Below, piece by piece: positions 35,339 through 46,885 of a DNA stretch of 64,000 bases (position 1 is its first letter; every line of letters starts with the position of its first letter). The notes below the pieces were generated by a model. It was not told the origin of the DNA. It was given only the letters and a program-made list of their open reading frames with translations, and did not search any database. The DNA is taken from positions 73,517,257 to 73,581,256 of the forward strand of contig NC_060060.1 of assembly GCF_020283565.1 (NCBI RefSeq), read 5' to 3'. This DNA is from Trifolium pratense. Taxonomy: Eukaryota; Streptophyta; Magnoliopsida; Fabales; Fabaceae. Both the position numbers and the translations under genes were made by a program.

Positions 35339-35690
35339 AGTGATTTGAGTTCCAGATGCCAAAACCATTAAGTACATCTAATGGTTTTACAGTATGACGC
35401 TCTGAAACCATTTTTTCTGTGGAATGGTTTCACATTAAATGTACTAATCGTCAAAACCATTAATTGGTTTCAAGATGTTATACACTGAAACCATTTGTCT
35501 AGTTAAATGGTTTCATACTGTTATACACTGAAACCATTATTCTAGTTAAATGGTTTCATAGCGTTATACACTGAAACCATTAGTCTAGTTAAATGGTTTC
35601 ATAGCGTTATACACTGAAACTATTATTTTAGTTAAATGGTTTCATATGGGCATTAGTGCTAAGATGTTATACACTGAAACCATTGTTATT
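35339..35690. repeat. Minisatellite of ~44-bp hairpin units (aaaccatt...aatggttt)
   Basis: The most regular units read gttatacactgaaaccatta, then ttctagttaaatggtttcat, four to five times between about 35460 and 35690, with more diverged units before. Each unit contains the complementary pair gaaaccatt and aatggtttc around an 11-14 base loop. Confidence 0.8.
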
Positions 35691-36059
35691 AAGTAAAACA
35701 TCACATAACCATTTTACAAAACCATGCTACATAAAGCAAAAAATCATATAAAGCAATTAGGGTTAGTTTAGTTGAAAAAAATTTAGATAGTATGCATGAG
35801 ATATTGGATTCGATCATTTTTTTATTGTAAAGAAAAATCGATATATATATATATATATATATATAATTAATGTATGAAATTTTATTTATATTGTGATTAT
35901 GATTGATAAAACTTAAAATTAAATTGTATGTTTGACAAGTATGCTTTATATATACATGAACCATTCGTTATTATGTTGGGCTTCGAGGGGGTGTATGACG
36001 AAAATTAATTAAAAATGGATTTTTATAATATATACTTCAAAGGAACAAAAGTTATTATT

Positions 36060-36260
36060 TAATTGGAAACGGGAGGCGCGCTAGAAATTTGAGGGGGTGC
36101 GCTAGAAGTTTGGAGGAGGGAAAAAAATTGGGGGCGCGCTAGAAATCTAGGGGAGGAAAAAAAAATTGGGGGCTCACAAGAAATCTAGGAGAAAAAGGAA
36201 AAAAAAACTGGGGGTGCGCTAAACAAAAGAGGGGCGCAAGTAATGAGGTAGAATATGGGG
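36060..36260. repeat. G-rich tandem array of gggggcgcgctagaaatct units
   Basis: Four to five imperfect units of roughly 50 bp, each with ggg(c/t)gcgctagaa.t and then gaggaaaaaaaa. It is strongly GC-skewed compared with its AT-rich neighbours. Frames read through it on the - strand (36139-36400) are not genes. Confidence 0.65.
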
Positions 36261-36415
36261 GGCGTGCGAGTAATGGATTGCCTAATTTTGGGCTTGGGCT
36301 GACCTTTGGTTGACTTTTGGTGTATGAAGCAAATATGATGGGTGTAGGAAGCAAGTTTATGCATGGTGCATAAGTTTGGGCTTATGCACCATAACCACAC
36401 CCAGCTATGTTGTTG

Positions 36416-36940
36416 GCTTGTTGCATAAATGTGAAAATGATTATATTCTCAATAAAAATCACAACAAATGTAGATCAGTGCGTCGTCTGGCTCACAATTT
36501 AATTATTTGAATTCCTAATAATTTACGGGAATCTTATTAGCACGAAGGCTAATAGTATCAAGAGTGGAGCAACCTCATCTACTAATAATTCATAATGATC
36601 ATATGATATTCTTAATATTAACTAATTAAGGGTTCTTCCATTAATATTGGATTCTATTAGCACAAGGCTAAAAACACTTGAGTGATTATATTATTCTCAA
36701 AATTGTAATTCATGTTATTTATTGTTAATTAACAAGAATAAACCAGTATTATCCTACATGGTTTTCCTTACCAGAGCTTTATAGGGGATTCTAGAGTTAA
36801 TGAGTTAGGTCTAAGTTATTTATACCTAACCTTGTGTAGAAAAAAGATTCAGATTGTGTAGAAATTTTCAATACTAAAACATTTCCAAAACAAAAACATT
36901 CAGACGTACTAATAGTGGTTCTAATTTTTTAGATTGCCTA
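36416..36940. other. Intergenic, no gene recognised
   Basis: AT-rich spacer with a pair of related words (tattagcacgaaggctaa and tattagcacaaggctaaa) about 120 bp apart. No coding signal is seen. Confidence 0.35.
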
Positions 36941-36948
36941 CTAAAGAC

Positions 36949-37828
36949 CGGTGTTTTAAAAAACCGGACCGGACCGGCCGATCGAACCGTGAACCGGAGG
37001 TGGTTCGGTCTGGTTTAAACGTTGGATCGGATAAGCTGTTAGGCCGGTGGGAACCGCTCAAAACCGGAAAAACCGGTGAACCGGCCGGTTCCCCAAACCG
37101 CCGGTTCGATTGCACGCGTTGATAAAACCATTCCTTTTTCGCTAAAAAACAACAAAAGGAGATTTTTTCTAACAATTACTGATTTTTTCTCGCTAAAAAA
37201 ACTTTTCAATTGAGCCAAATCGATGATGAAACAGATCAGAGGGGTGAGAAAGAGGAGAAGAGGATGATGTAGATCGGAGGAGGAGAAAACAATAATTGAA
37301 TTCAGATCTTAAAAGAGGAACTTAATATCAAAAGATGAAAAAATGATGAATAGATCTAAATCTTGAAATTATAAATGGTTTAATGATCATATCCTACCTT
37401 GTTTTCTTAGAGATGTGGGGAGTATTTTTTAAACAAAAAAAAGAAAAAGAAAGAAATGTTTGAAGCTGCATGTGAGGCACCGGGAGTAACATAGGTGCGG
37501 CCAACCCTAGTAGCAGTAATAACTACAAAAGATGCTATTTTTTTCATAGTATACGGTTATTCATTTTTATTTTGGACTAGAAATATTGATTGGGCTATAT
37601 TAATTTTGGTAAGTTTATTATTAGGCCCAATGAAGAAACACCATTCCTTTTTTTTTTTTGTCAATCGACCGAGTTAATAATGGTATAATTTTATTATAGA
37701 GACCGGTTCATTTCATCGGTTTAATTCGATTTATCGTGCGGTTCAACCAGTGACTCAGTGGTTTGACCAATGGACCAATGAACCAGTGTCGTGCTGGTTC
37801 GATGTCCGATCCGGTTTTTAAAATACTG
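36949..37828. mobile_element. hAT-like element with TTTTAAAAACCGG ends, copy 1
   Basis: The left end is cggtgttttaaaaaaccgga; the right end reads cagtattttaaaaaccggat on the opposite strand. A perfect 8-bp duplication, CTAAAGAC, flanks it at 36941-36948 and 37829-37836. Subterminal regions are packed with aaccgg, ggaccgg and ggttcga words. The 880-bp element has no transposase. The opposing frames at 36921-37175 are a product of these repeats. Confidence 0.85.
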
Positions 37829-37836
37829 CTAAAGAC

Positions 37837-38689
37837 AACTTGGTCAGTCATGGTTCCCCAAATTAGCTTTTATGCACATTCAACATTTTAAATCTCTCAT
37901 CCGACTTTGTAAAGACTTTTAAAGGTGTTCTTCAGGCTATTTGATTATCTTGTGCTTGGGTGATTTGTAATGAAGGAAATAATAGAATTTTCAATCAACA
38001 ATTTTCCACTCTTGCTCAGGTGGTTGATCGGATAAAGATTCTCGTTTGGCGGTGGTTGAAATTTGAATTTTTTGTCACTGGCACGAAAGTTAAATAAACT
38101 GAACTGCTGAAACCTCAACCTAGAAATTGAATTTTTCCAAATTTCTTTTGTAGAATCTTCTATTTCAATATATAGAATAAATATGTTGATCCACTATCCA
38201 CTATGTGGATATTGAATTTTTTTGTCTCTGGTATAAAATTGCGAAAGTTCAATAAACCAAAACTACTGAAACCTCAGCTTGAAATTGATTTTTTTTTTTA
38301 TAGGTGGGCATGTCACTTTGTTTGAGTGCATATTTTGTCTAATCTTTTGTATCAAATTAGTTGTTTCTTGGCAATTTTTGACACATCTTTTATCAGAATA
38401 GCTTTCTTTTCTTTTCTAGTTTAAAGACTTGTGCATTCGCACGGGTCCATTGACTTGTATTCGATATTTAAGTTTGTCATTATATTAAGATAAGATAGAA
38501 AAATTATTATATAATAGTATTTTTTTTATAAGTGTTACTATATAATATTGTTAAAATATAAGTGAAACAATTGTGTTATTTCTTGTAAAACTTACTAAAT
38601 GAATAAATTTGATTATAATTATCAATGACAAATATTTATCCAATTTTTTATGTGTTAATGACAAATAATGGTCCCGTGTATATTTTTTA
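37837..38689. other. Intergenic, with a Helitron-end relic
   Basis: Two related segments (aaactgaactgctgaaacct at about 38094 and accaaaactactgaaacctc at about 38256) indicate a small duplication. At 38425-38456, gtgcattcgcacggg followed by tccattgact resembles a Helitron 3' hairpin with a decayed terminal CTAG. No gene is present. Confidence 0.35.
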
Positions 38690-39633
38690 GGGTAAATGCC
38701 TGTTTCCCCCCTGCAAAATTAGGGATTTTTCGTATACTCCCTGCGCGGATTTTTTTTCCTGTTTACTCCCTGCAATTTTTTTTTTTTTCATTTTGCCCCC
38801 TAGATGGACAAGTGGACATCTGACTGTGCATCTTTGCTGACGTGACATGCATACGTGGAAATGCATTAAATTTATATTTATTTTTAAAAATCCACGTCAG
38901 TTAATTTTTTTTTTGTTAAAAAAGTAAATTATTTTTTTGAAAAAAAATTCTTAAAACTTTAATTTTTTTTACTGCCAAAAAAAATTCAAAAAATAATAAT
39001 TTTTAAAAAAGCAAAATTCTTAAAACATTATTATTCTTTTTTTAAGATTTTTATAAAATAATAAAAAATAAATATAACAAATAAATTTTAAAAATAATAA
39101 ACTTATTTTTAAAAATTTACTTTCTATTCTTTTTACAAATTCATAAAAATTTAGTATTAATTTTTTTCTAGTCAAAAAATATTATTAAAGAAAACATAAT
39201 AATAAAGTTTTAAGAGTTTTTTTTATAAAAGAAATTTTTTTTAGAGTAAAAAAAGTTATTAAAAAAAACATAATAATAAAGTTTTAAGAGTTTTTTTATA
39301 AAAAAAATTATTACTCTTTTTGACGGTAAAAAAATATTATTAAAAATAATAATAATAAATTTTAAGAATTTTTTTAAAAATTATTATTATTATTTTAATT
39401 ATTTTTTTTTGAAAAAATATTAACTGACGTGGATTTTTAAAAATAAATATAAAATTAGTGTATTTTCACGTGTACATGTCACGTCAGCAAAGATGCACAG
39501 TCAGATGCCCGCTTGTCCATCTATGGGGCAAAATGAAAAAATCTTGACATTGCAAGGGGTAAACAAAAAAAAAATCGGGCAGAGGGTAAACGAAAAATCC
39601 CTAATTTTGCAGGGGGTAAGTAAGCATTTATCC
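38690..39633. mobile_element. Mutator-like foldback element with ~230-bp inverted ends
   Basis: The left arm (gggtaaatgcctgttt, ccctgcaaaattagggattt, and gactgtgcatctttgctgac near 38825) is mirrored at the right (gtcagcaaagatgcacagtc near 39484, then aaatccctaattttgcaggg and gcatttatcc). A 9-bp duplication, TATTTTTTA, flanks it at 38681-38689 and 39634-39642. The centre is almost pure A and T with no coding sequence. Confidence 0.8.
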
Positions 39634-39642
39634 TATTTTTTA

Positions 39643-40828
39643 ATCAAAAATTAAAGTTTAGAGTAATTTAGTAAATTTGATAGTAATAATAAGAAGATAA
39701 GGTAAATTTGATTAACTATTTTAAAAGTCTCTTAAAAAGGAACAGATGGAGTACTGTGTCAGGCTTTTCATGGGATTTTAAAAGACTTTTTTATGACAAA
39801 AAAATCTTGAGGTATTCAATCAAGACTTTTAAAAAAGTTAAATAAATCTTGTGGTATTCAATCAAGACAAATAAGATTTTTTTTTCAGGACAACAAAATC
39901 TGTTGGTATTCAATTGAGATTTGTTCCTACTTTTAAAATGTCCATTGATATTCAAAAGTCTACCGATTTTGATGGATTCTTGTTTGGAATGGATTTTGAG
40001 AGACTTTTTAGTTGAAAATACACTTGACAGACTTTTTCAACAATCTCACCAAAAGCCTTGAGACATTTTTGAACTCTCCAAGACTTTTTACTTTCATCTG
40101 TATAAAATTTCTTCTTCTTCTTCTTCTTTATTACTTTCACAGTTCATCATCACTGCACCCGATTTTTTCTTCTTTTCTTTGTTCACTTTTTCAACAATCT
40201 CCCCAAAAGCCTTGAGAATTTTTCAAACTCTTCAAGACTTTTTACTTTCATTATCATTATACTGGTTTTCTTCTTCTTTACCTATCAAATATGTTTTTTT
40301 GCAAAAAAATATTTTAACAAATTCTACATCTTTTTTACAAAGTTTTGATTAATTACAACAGCAAACAAATTTTTTTCGTCACCCATTCATCTGCTTCTAT
40401 TTTCCATCAATGGTGGTGGTGATAACCTTTTTATCGGTGATTAGAAACATATACGTAAAAATGTACCAAAAAATAAAGAAACATATACGTAAAAAAAATG
40501 TAAGGTTTTTTTTTAAATCTTTGGATTCCCAAAAAAAAAAATTTTATTAAAATTTATTGATTCTTTTAAAATTTTCCTAATATACAAAAGTTTCCTAATA
40601 TATAAAGTGTTATGAAATCTTGATTGTAAAAAAGTCTTTTGAAAAAATCTCTCAAAATCCATTCAAATCATGTGTTAAAAATCTTGATTGTAAAAAAGTC
40701 TTTAAAATCTCACAAAATCAATATAGTCCAACAAAATCTCATAAAATCATCAAGACTTTTTTTGCCAAAATTGTCTCACAAAATCTCAATCCAATACACC
40801 CTCCTTATTAAATAACATAAAACCTAAT
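39643..40828. repeat. AT-rich region of repeated caagacttttt / aaaatctt words
   Basis: The word attcaatcaagactttt and its relatives recur on the left (39813-39890), and aaatcttgattgtaaaaaag recurs on the right (40615, 40681). Together with the final ctcaatccaatacaccc these suggest the arms of another decayed foldback transposon. A ttcttcttcttcttcttt run lies at 40108-40128. No gene is seen. Confidence 0.4.
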
Positions 40829-42390
40829 CTTTTACAAGTAAAAGGAATGTATTTTGATGATGTGGCACTCTACAAGAAAAATTTACAATCTCTATTAAAA
40901 AACCTTTTCATCATCTCCTTTAATTAAATCATTTTAATTTTAATTATCAATATATCAAATTATCAAGTTTACAATCTCTATTAAAAAACCTTTTCATCAT
41001 CTCCTTTGATTAAATCATTTTAATTTTAATTATCTTTAATTAAATCATTTTAATTTTAATTATCTTTAATTAAATCATTTTAATTTTAATTATCAATATA
41101 TATCAAATTATCACTATATAACTTCTTAAAAGGGACCAACTAACTAAAATGAAAAATTATTAAATTAAAATGGACCAACTAATATATAAGATTTATATAA
41201 CCACAAAATATTCATGACTATTGGAATTCTTTCAATACTAATACTAATAAAAAAAAGGAATCATTATATTTCAAGCAAGTGAGTCACTTTGATATTCCAA
41301 ACCTCTTTGATCAATCTCTTAAAGAGCTGAATTTAATTATAAAATAAATGTGTGTCTCTCTTCATTGCAAGTTAATTGGTTCCTAAATGAATTAAAAGGG
41401 ACCAATATAACCACAAAATATATTCTTTCAATACTAAGAAAAAAAAAAGTGGTATGTGCTATGTATTATGATAGGTTTTTCTTTCAAATTCTAGAGCTAG
41501 AAAGTGGTATGAGCTAGAAAAACACTTTACTATAAAATGAGAAAGTTTAGTAACTAATAGGTTCACTCTCACTCTTTATAACCACCACCCCACATTCTTT
41601 TTCTACTTATTATTTCTAAATCTTAATAATTGATATTTTCACTCAATCTTTGAGCGTATTTCTACCATGGTGCTATGTATTGATATCCAACAATATTCAT
41701 TTGTACTAATGTTTAGTTTTTGTTCTTCATGTGTAGGTTGAAAGAAATAATTTTTCACTACAATAGAATGTTAATGGATGAAAAGGCCGGTATACTCAAT
41801 TACTCTTATCAAATTATATTGTTCATTTAAAAGTTATCTTTAAAATATATTTTTTATCATAACAATGATTGTAAGTAAACAATCTTATTTTTCTCATTTA
41901 TTTATTGATATTGGTTGTTCATTTGTTATCGAGAACATAGAACGTTATATTATTTTAGTCTACTTACTCTAGATCCATGTGATAGAACCAGAGGAAGAAA
42001 AAGGTATTTACTAATTTATAAATTTTTTGTTTGAGTCATCGTTTACTTTCTCCAAAATAACTCTTAGGTACGTATTCTTCAACTTTTAATAATGTCTTAT
42101 GTTCTTTTCTTACTTTCCATGTATGCCTTCACTAATTTATTGATTTCTATGGCAGAATATTGACTAAAGTATCTATTGATTTTCATCATCCTTACGAGAA
42201 ATTTGTAAAACAAATAGTCACTCATATAAGAATATTTTATCATCTATTGTATATTCAGTTTCACCCTTTTATTATTTATCCATTTTGTATTTCATATTCT
42301 TCATATATGTTAATCCATATTTTTTATGGTTGGATATCTATTATATTGATCGGCCAAATTATATCTTGAATTGTTTTACTTGACATAACA
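40829..42390. other. AT-rich region with Helitron-like 5' end and short tandem repeats
   Basis: At 40828, A|TCTTTTACAAGTAAAAGG followed by gatgatgtggcac resembles plant Helitron 5' ends. A 30-bp unit (aattaaatcattttaatttt plus aattatcttt) is repeated about three times at 41013-41096. A larger block (tttacaatctctattaaaaa) occurs twice (40884, 40968). No gene is recognised; the frame at 42160-42369 has no domain. Confidence 0.35.
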
Positions 42391-44240
42391 TCTTTTACTA
42401 TTAAAAGGAAGCTTGAATTGTTTTTAGGCCTTCTTTGTGATGATGTGGCACCTCTAAGAGAATTTCTTACAAAAGAATATATCAATAATGAAAAATGAAA
42501 AATTTAATTAAAAGTGACCAACTAATATTATAAGACCTACAAATTTATATCTCGGTTATGGTTTAGAGACATAAATGATACTATGACCATCAAATTCTCA
42601 TGATTGTTGGAATTCTAAAATGAAATTCTCACAAGAAGATATATCAACAAACAATGATGTATTCTTATATTATTTGTCTCAGCTTTCTACTAAATTTGGA
42701 CTTATAATGATAAATGATAGTATATAATGTAATTGAGAAAAAACTGAATTGCGCCATATTGACATTTTTGCGTCCAACTTTACTAAAAAAATTTCTGATA
42801 AAAAAAAAATAAAAAAATCTTCCTTAGAGATTTTTTTAATAATATGCAATTTTACTAAAGTTATTGTATAACTATGAATATAATTTTATATTTGATACCG
42901 GACTTTTTAGAAAAGAGAATTGATAAATATGAGAACAATAACATGTTTATTATTGGTCCATAGAAGAAAAAATAATTGAAATCAGTTATGAGATTTATTT
43001 TATGCTTATTTAATTGCAAATAATTTGAAACACCAATTAATAGTGTGACTTTTGATTATCTGCAAAAGAAACAGCACACTAAAATGAAAAGAATTAAACT
43101 TTATGTGTTATTGTGGTTTTTGCATAAAGAGATCTAATTTCTTATGCTATAAATTAACATTTGCATAGTTAATTTGTAAAAATATAATGCAATGATAACT
43201 AAACACTCATTACAATTAAATCTTATGACTGTTGGAATGCTTCTCAATGTAACCATGATCCTTATATAACTAATATCTATTCACATGTATTACATACTTT
43301 TTGTTTAGTCATGCTCTCTCATTTTTTGTATTTAAATTATTTTGTATGTTTTCTATGTATAGATATTTTAGCAAATTATTATGTCTATATATATGAATGT
43401 TATTCTATTTTCAATATCCATTTTTCATCTTTTTAAGGACTGAAGTTTAAAGATTGCTTTATGCAATAAATGTGGTCATTGCAGTGTGATGATTGTGGAG
43501 CACGTCCATTTGATCGGAAGTTTTCCTTCTATTTAAACCATGGATTTGGTATGTTTTGTAAAAAAAAAAAAATGTATGTCTCAACTACACGTGTAGCTTT
43601 GATTCCTCCATTGCACCCGGGGATACGTAGGAGCAAGATTCAACATCTTGTCAAGCACACTAATAAAAAAAACTAATTTTTTTTCCCTCTTGTAAATAAC
43701 TCCGATAATTAAAAAAAACAAGCAAATAAATTAAAACACTCTCTCTAACTCTAAAAAAGACGGACTCGCACTTGGGCGATGATATCCGCTCGAGAAAAAA
43801 TAATTTAACGCACACGGGCGTGAAAATAATGTTTGATGGGTTGAAATTGATTTTATTGTTTTTTAAGAGAATGACGATTATCCGGACTACGAGTCATACA
43901 TCAAGAGTCCAGAAAACCGGGAAGTGGGGTAGTCATACGTCAATCCACTCCTTTTTCATTCGTTTATTATTTTTATCATGTTTTTTATTATTTTTTTATT
44001 TTTGAGTTTGAATTAAATAAAATAAAACAAATTACTTAAATAAATAAATAAAGTATTCACAGGGGGTGCAGAAGGTAAACAGGGGGGGTCAGAAAACAAC
44101 AGAAACAAATAATTTTAATAATTTGACATTTAACAATTTTTATTAATTTCTTATAATCCTATTCTTTTTTAAAATAATTTTAATGAGTGTTTTGCATAGT
44201 AGTTAATATTAGAGATAAATAAAAGTAAATTCTTTTATTT
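42391..44240. other. AT-rich region with a second Helitron-like 5' end and one exon-like piece
   Basis: At about 42390, A|TCTTTTACTATTAAAAGG and then gatgatgtggcac match the 40828 motif. The segment 43484-43560 follows an acceptor-like cattgcag and reads CDDCGARPFDRKFSFYLNHG before a donor-like ggtatg, so it could be one captured exon; I do not recognise the family. Nothing else in the stretch looks coding. Confidence 0.35.
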
Positions 44241-44247
44241 GTTGAAT

Positions 44248-44251
<4 letters not shown>

Positions 44252-44344
<93 letters not shown>
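44252..44344. repeat. (AT)n(GA)n compound microsatellite
   Basis: About 70 bp of AT dinucleotides are followed by about 20 bp of GA. It forms the left border of the palindromic complex; a shorter (AT)n borders the right side at about 47081-47093. Confidence 0.95.
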
Positions 44345-44345
<1 letters not shown>

Positions 44346-44740
44346 TCAGGATCCGTTGACACCAACTAGTTTGACACCAAATGTTACACCTCTCAATAAC
44401 GTTTTAACCGATATAAATTTTATAAAATCCACCGTTGGATTGAAAGTTTACATCATATAGATCATTTGTGTAAAATTTCAGACAAATCCAAAATCATTTG
44501 ATATGCTATTGAGACACATAAAGATTAACGGCATTTAAAAAAATACAAAAACCGTTAATTTTGATGTATCTCAATAACATATCAAATGATTTTGGATTTA
44601 TTTGAAATTTTACACAAATGATCTATATGATGTAAACTTTCAATCCAACGGTGGATTTTATAAAATTTATATCGGTTAAAACGTTATTGAGAGGTGTAAC
44701 ATTTGGTGTCAAACTAGTTGGTGTCAACGGATCCTGACTC
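44343..44740. mobile_element. Foldback MITE with ~185-bp arms
   Basis: The left arm (gagtcaggatccgttgacac ... cattaagattaacgg-like end near 44533) and right arm (ccgttaattttgatgtatct ... gtgtcaacggatcctgactc) pair almost completely around a short loop (44533-44550). AT dinucleotide runs flank both sides, consistent with insertion into TA repeats. It is noncoding. A third, separate copy of the right arm lies at 46886-47076. Confidence 0.8.
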
Positions 44741-45048
44741 ATATATATATATATATATGGGGATGCTAATTTAGACCCAGTTGGGTCTAAATTAGCAAAG
44801 TGCACCTTTTCAGTTGGACCAAAATACCCATTCTTTTTAATTAATTAACCAAATTACCATCAATGGACGAGGCTCCAGTGTCGCGCGCGTACCGCAGGAC
44901 CATGGTTAGAGGCCGTTGATTTCCATCAGACAGCCAAGATCTGATCTCATCAAGACTGTCTGATCAATCAGACAACCCAGATCATCAGAATCCATCAGAT
45001 TCCAGCGAGTGCACCACACTGGATTACACCCTGGAGAGAGAAGAATCT

Positions 45049-45071
45049 TTTTTTTTTGAACAAGCCAAAAT

Positions 45072-45158
<87 letters not shown>

Positions 45159-45588
45159 TCTATTAGCACAAGACGTGCCAAAAAGACTAAACAAGGTTAC
45201 AACTGAAGTCCAAAAAACAGGAACCAAAAGAAACTAAACAAGGCCCAAGCAGAGCAAAGGACTAGACCACCACCTATGGCAGTTCAAAGCTAAAGTACAA
45301 CTCGTCACTTTCAACCACCTATAAGAAAACGTCTTGATCTTGTCCAACATATGATGTATCGTGTTTGCTGAGCCCTTGAACAAGCGATGATTTCTTTCAG
45401 TCCACACAACCCAAACACAAGCAAGCCATATGAGCTGCATAAAAGAACGGCGTGCTCGAGAACCACCTGCTGAGTCTGTAAACCGAACAAAGTGATCTGA
45501 AAGAGTCTGAGCAGTCACCACAGAAGAGCCAATCCAGGAGCTGACAAGAGACCAAAGGGGGCCAAAGAAGCTGCAAGAGAGGAACAAG
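45049..45588 (-). mobile_element. 5'-truncated LINE (non-LTR retrotransposon) insertion
   Basis: The insert is flanked by a perfect 17-bp duplication (tggagagagaagaatct) at 45032-45048 and 45589-45605. On the - strand it begins at its truncated 5' end (45588) and ends in a poly-A tail (T-run at 45047-45058 on +). The reading frame at 45234-45587 (- strand) gives SRARRSFMQLIWLACVWVVW, TERNHRLFKGSANTIHHMLD and KIKTFSYRWLK, the typical C-terminal region (zf-RVT end) of plant LINE pol proteins. The 3' UTR includes an (AT)n microsatellite (45076-45153). It sits in only one arm of the palindrome. Confidence 0.9.
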
Positions 45589-45837
45589 TGGAGAGAGAAG
45601 AATCTACTTTTTAAAAGCAGGACACGTGTCGCTGTCTGATTGGCTGGGCGTGATTTTTTTCCATTTAATACTTTGAACTCAATTATTTCGTTGTAAATTA
45701 TTTTTTTATTTTTTTTTTATACCAAAATTCATAATTTTTTTTTCTCTACAAATAGAGACTTGGTTCGTTTGATTTGGACACAGAAAAAAAACCCAATTTT
45801 TCACTACCTTAATCTCATTTTTCACTACCTTACATCA

Positions 45838-46370
45838 ACTCACTGAAATCATTCTACCAGGAAAATGGTTTCAGAGTACAAATCTCTGAAACCATTCTAC
45901 CAGCTAAATGGTTTCAGAAGCAAACACAATTAATAAATTACTCACTGAAACCATTCTACCAGTAAAATAGTTTCAGAGTACAACTATGTGCAACCATTCT
46001 ACAAGCTAAATGGTTTCAGAAGCAAATAACTAATAATCAACTTACTGAAACCATTCTACCAGCAAAATGGTTTCAGATTACAACTCTCTGAAACCATTGT
46101 ACCAGATAAATGGTTTCAGAAGCAAACACAATTAATAAATTACTCATTGAAACCATTCTACCAGTAAAATGGTTTCAGAATACAACTATGTGCAACCATT
46201 CTACCAGTAAAATGGTTTCAGAAGCAAACATTAGTTTTTAATTACCGTTTTATCTCATTTCATTAACTAAAAATAGTTTCAGGTCTCCAAAAATTTCATA
46301 AAATATACCAAAAGTTCCAGAATATTATCTACTATTTTCCTGGTATAATGGTTTCAGTGAGTTGGTTGAG
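45838..46370. repeat. Minisatellite of hairpin units (ctgaaaccattctaccag ... aaatggtttcag)
   Basis: About nine hairpin units of roughly 50 bp are present. Alternate units carry gtacaactatgtgcaaccat or gcaaacacaattaataaat, giving a higher-order period of about 100 bp. The stem words gaaaccatt and aatggtttc are the same as in the array at 35339-35690. Confidence 0.85.
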
Positions 46371-46885
46371 TGGTGCGTGTTAAATTACAACACACAAGTA
46401 ACGTATTTAGTAGACAAAAAATGAGATTAAGGTAGTGAAAAATTGCATTTTTTTTTCGGTGTCCAAATCAAACGAACCAAGTCTCTATTTGTAGAAAAAA
46501 AAAATTATGAATTTTGGTATAAAAAAATAAAAATAAAAAATTAATTTACAACGAAATAATTGAGTTCAAAGTATTAAATGAACAAAAATCACGTCCAGCC
46601 AACCATTGTGTGACACGTGTCCTACTTTTAAAAAGCAAATTTTTCTCTCTCCAGGGTGTAATCCAGTGTGGCGCACGCGCTGGAATCTGATGGATCAGGA
46701 TGATCTGGGCTGTCGGATTGATCAGACAGTCTTGATGAGATCAGATCTTGGCTGTCTGATGGAAATCAACGGTCTGTAACCATGGTCCTTCGGTACACGC
46801 GCGACACTGGATCCGCGTCTATTAATGGGTATTTTGGTTAATTAATTAAAAAGAATGGGTATTTTGGTCCAATTGAAAAGGTGCA

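Larger units (their letters stand above)
34895..36415. mobile_element. Possible composite non-autonomous transposon with minisatellites
   Basis: The left region gttattatccataagccaaa and the right region, on the opposite strand ggttatggtgcataagccca, are imperfect inverted repeats about 1.5 kb apart. Between them lie several low-complexity blocks: catcatcatc/gttcatc runs (34970-35060), ttcgatttcgattt runs (35160-35320), a hairpin minisatellite (35339-35690), an (AT)n run at about 35840 and a G-rich array (36060-36260). No gene is present. No target duplication was found, so the unit is tentative. Confidence 0.4.

Noticed and set aside
35460..35690. CRISPR-like array with regular spacing
   Set aside because: The spacers are as repetitive as the repeats and the sequence is plant nuclear DNA; it is a minisatellite.
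36921..37175. Overlapping open frames on both strands
   Set aside because: They lie within the CCGG-rich end of a hAT-like element and their coding look comes from the repeated aaccgg words.
43470..43676. A Cys-containing open frame (CDDCGARPFDRKFSFYLNHG) as a zinc-finger gene
   Set aside because: Only one Cys pair is present, the frame is short and runs into a poly-A stretch, and no family is recognised; kept only as a possible captured exon.
44906..45227. Open frames rich in YIYIYI on the - strand
   Set aside because: They are translations of the (AT)n microsatellite in the LINE 3' UTR, not genes.
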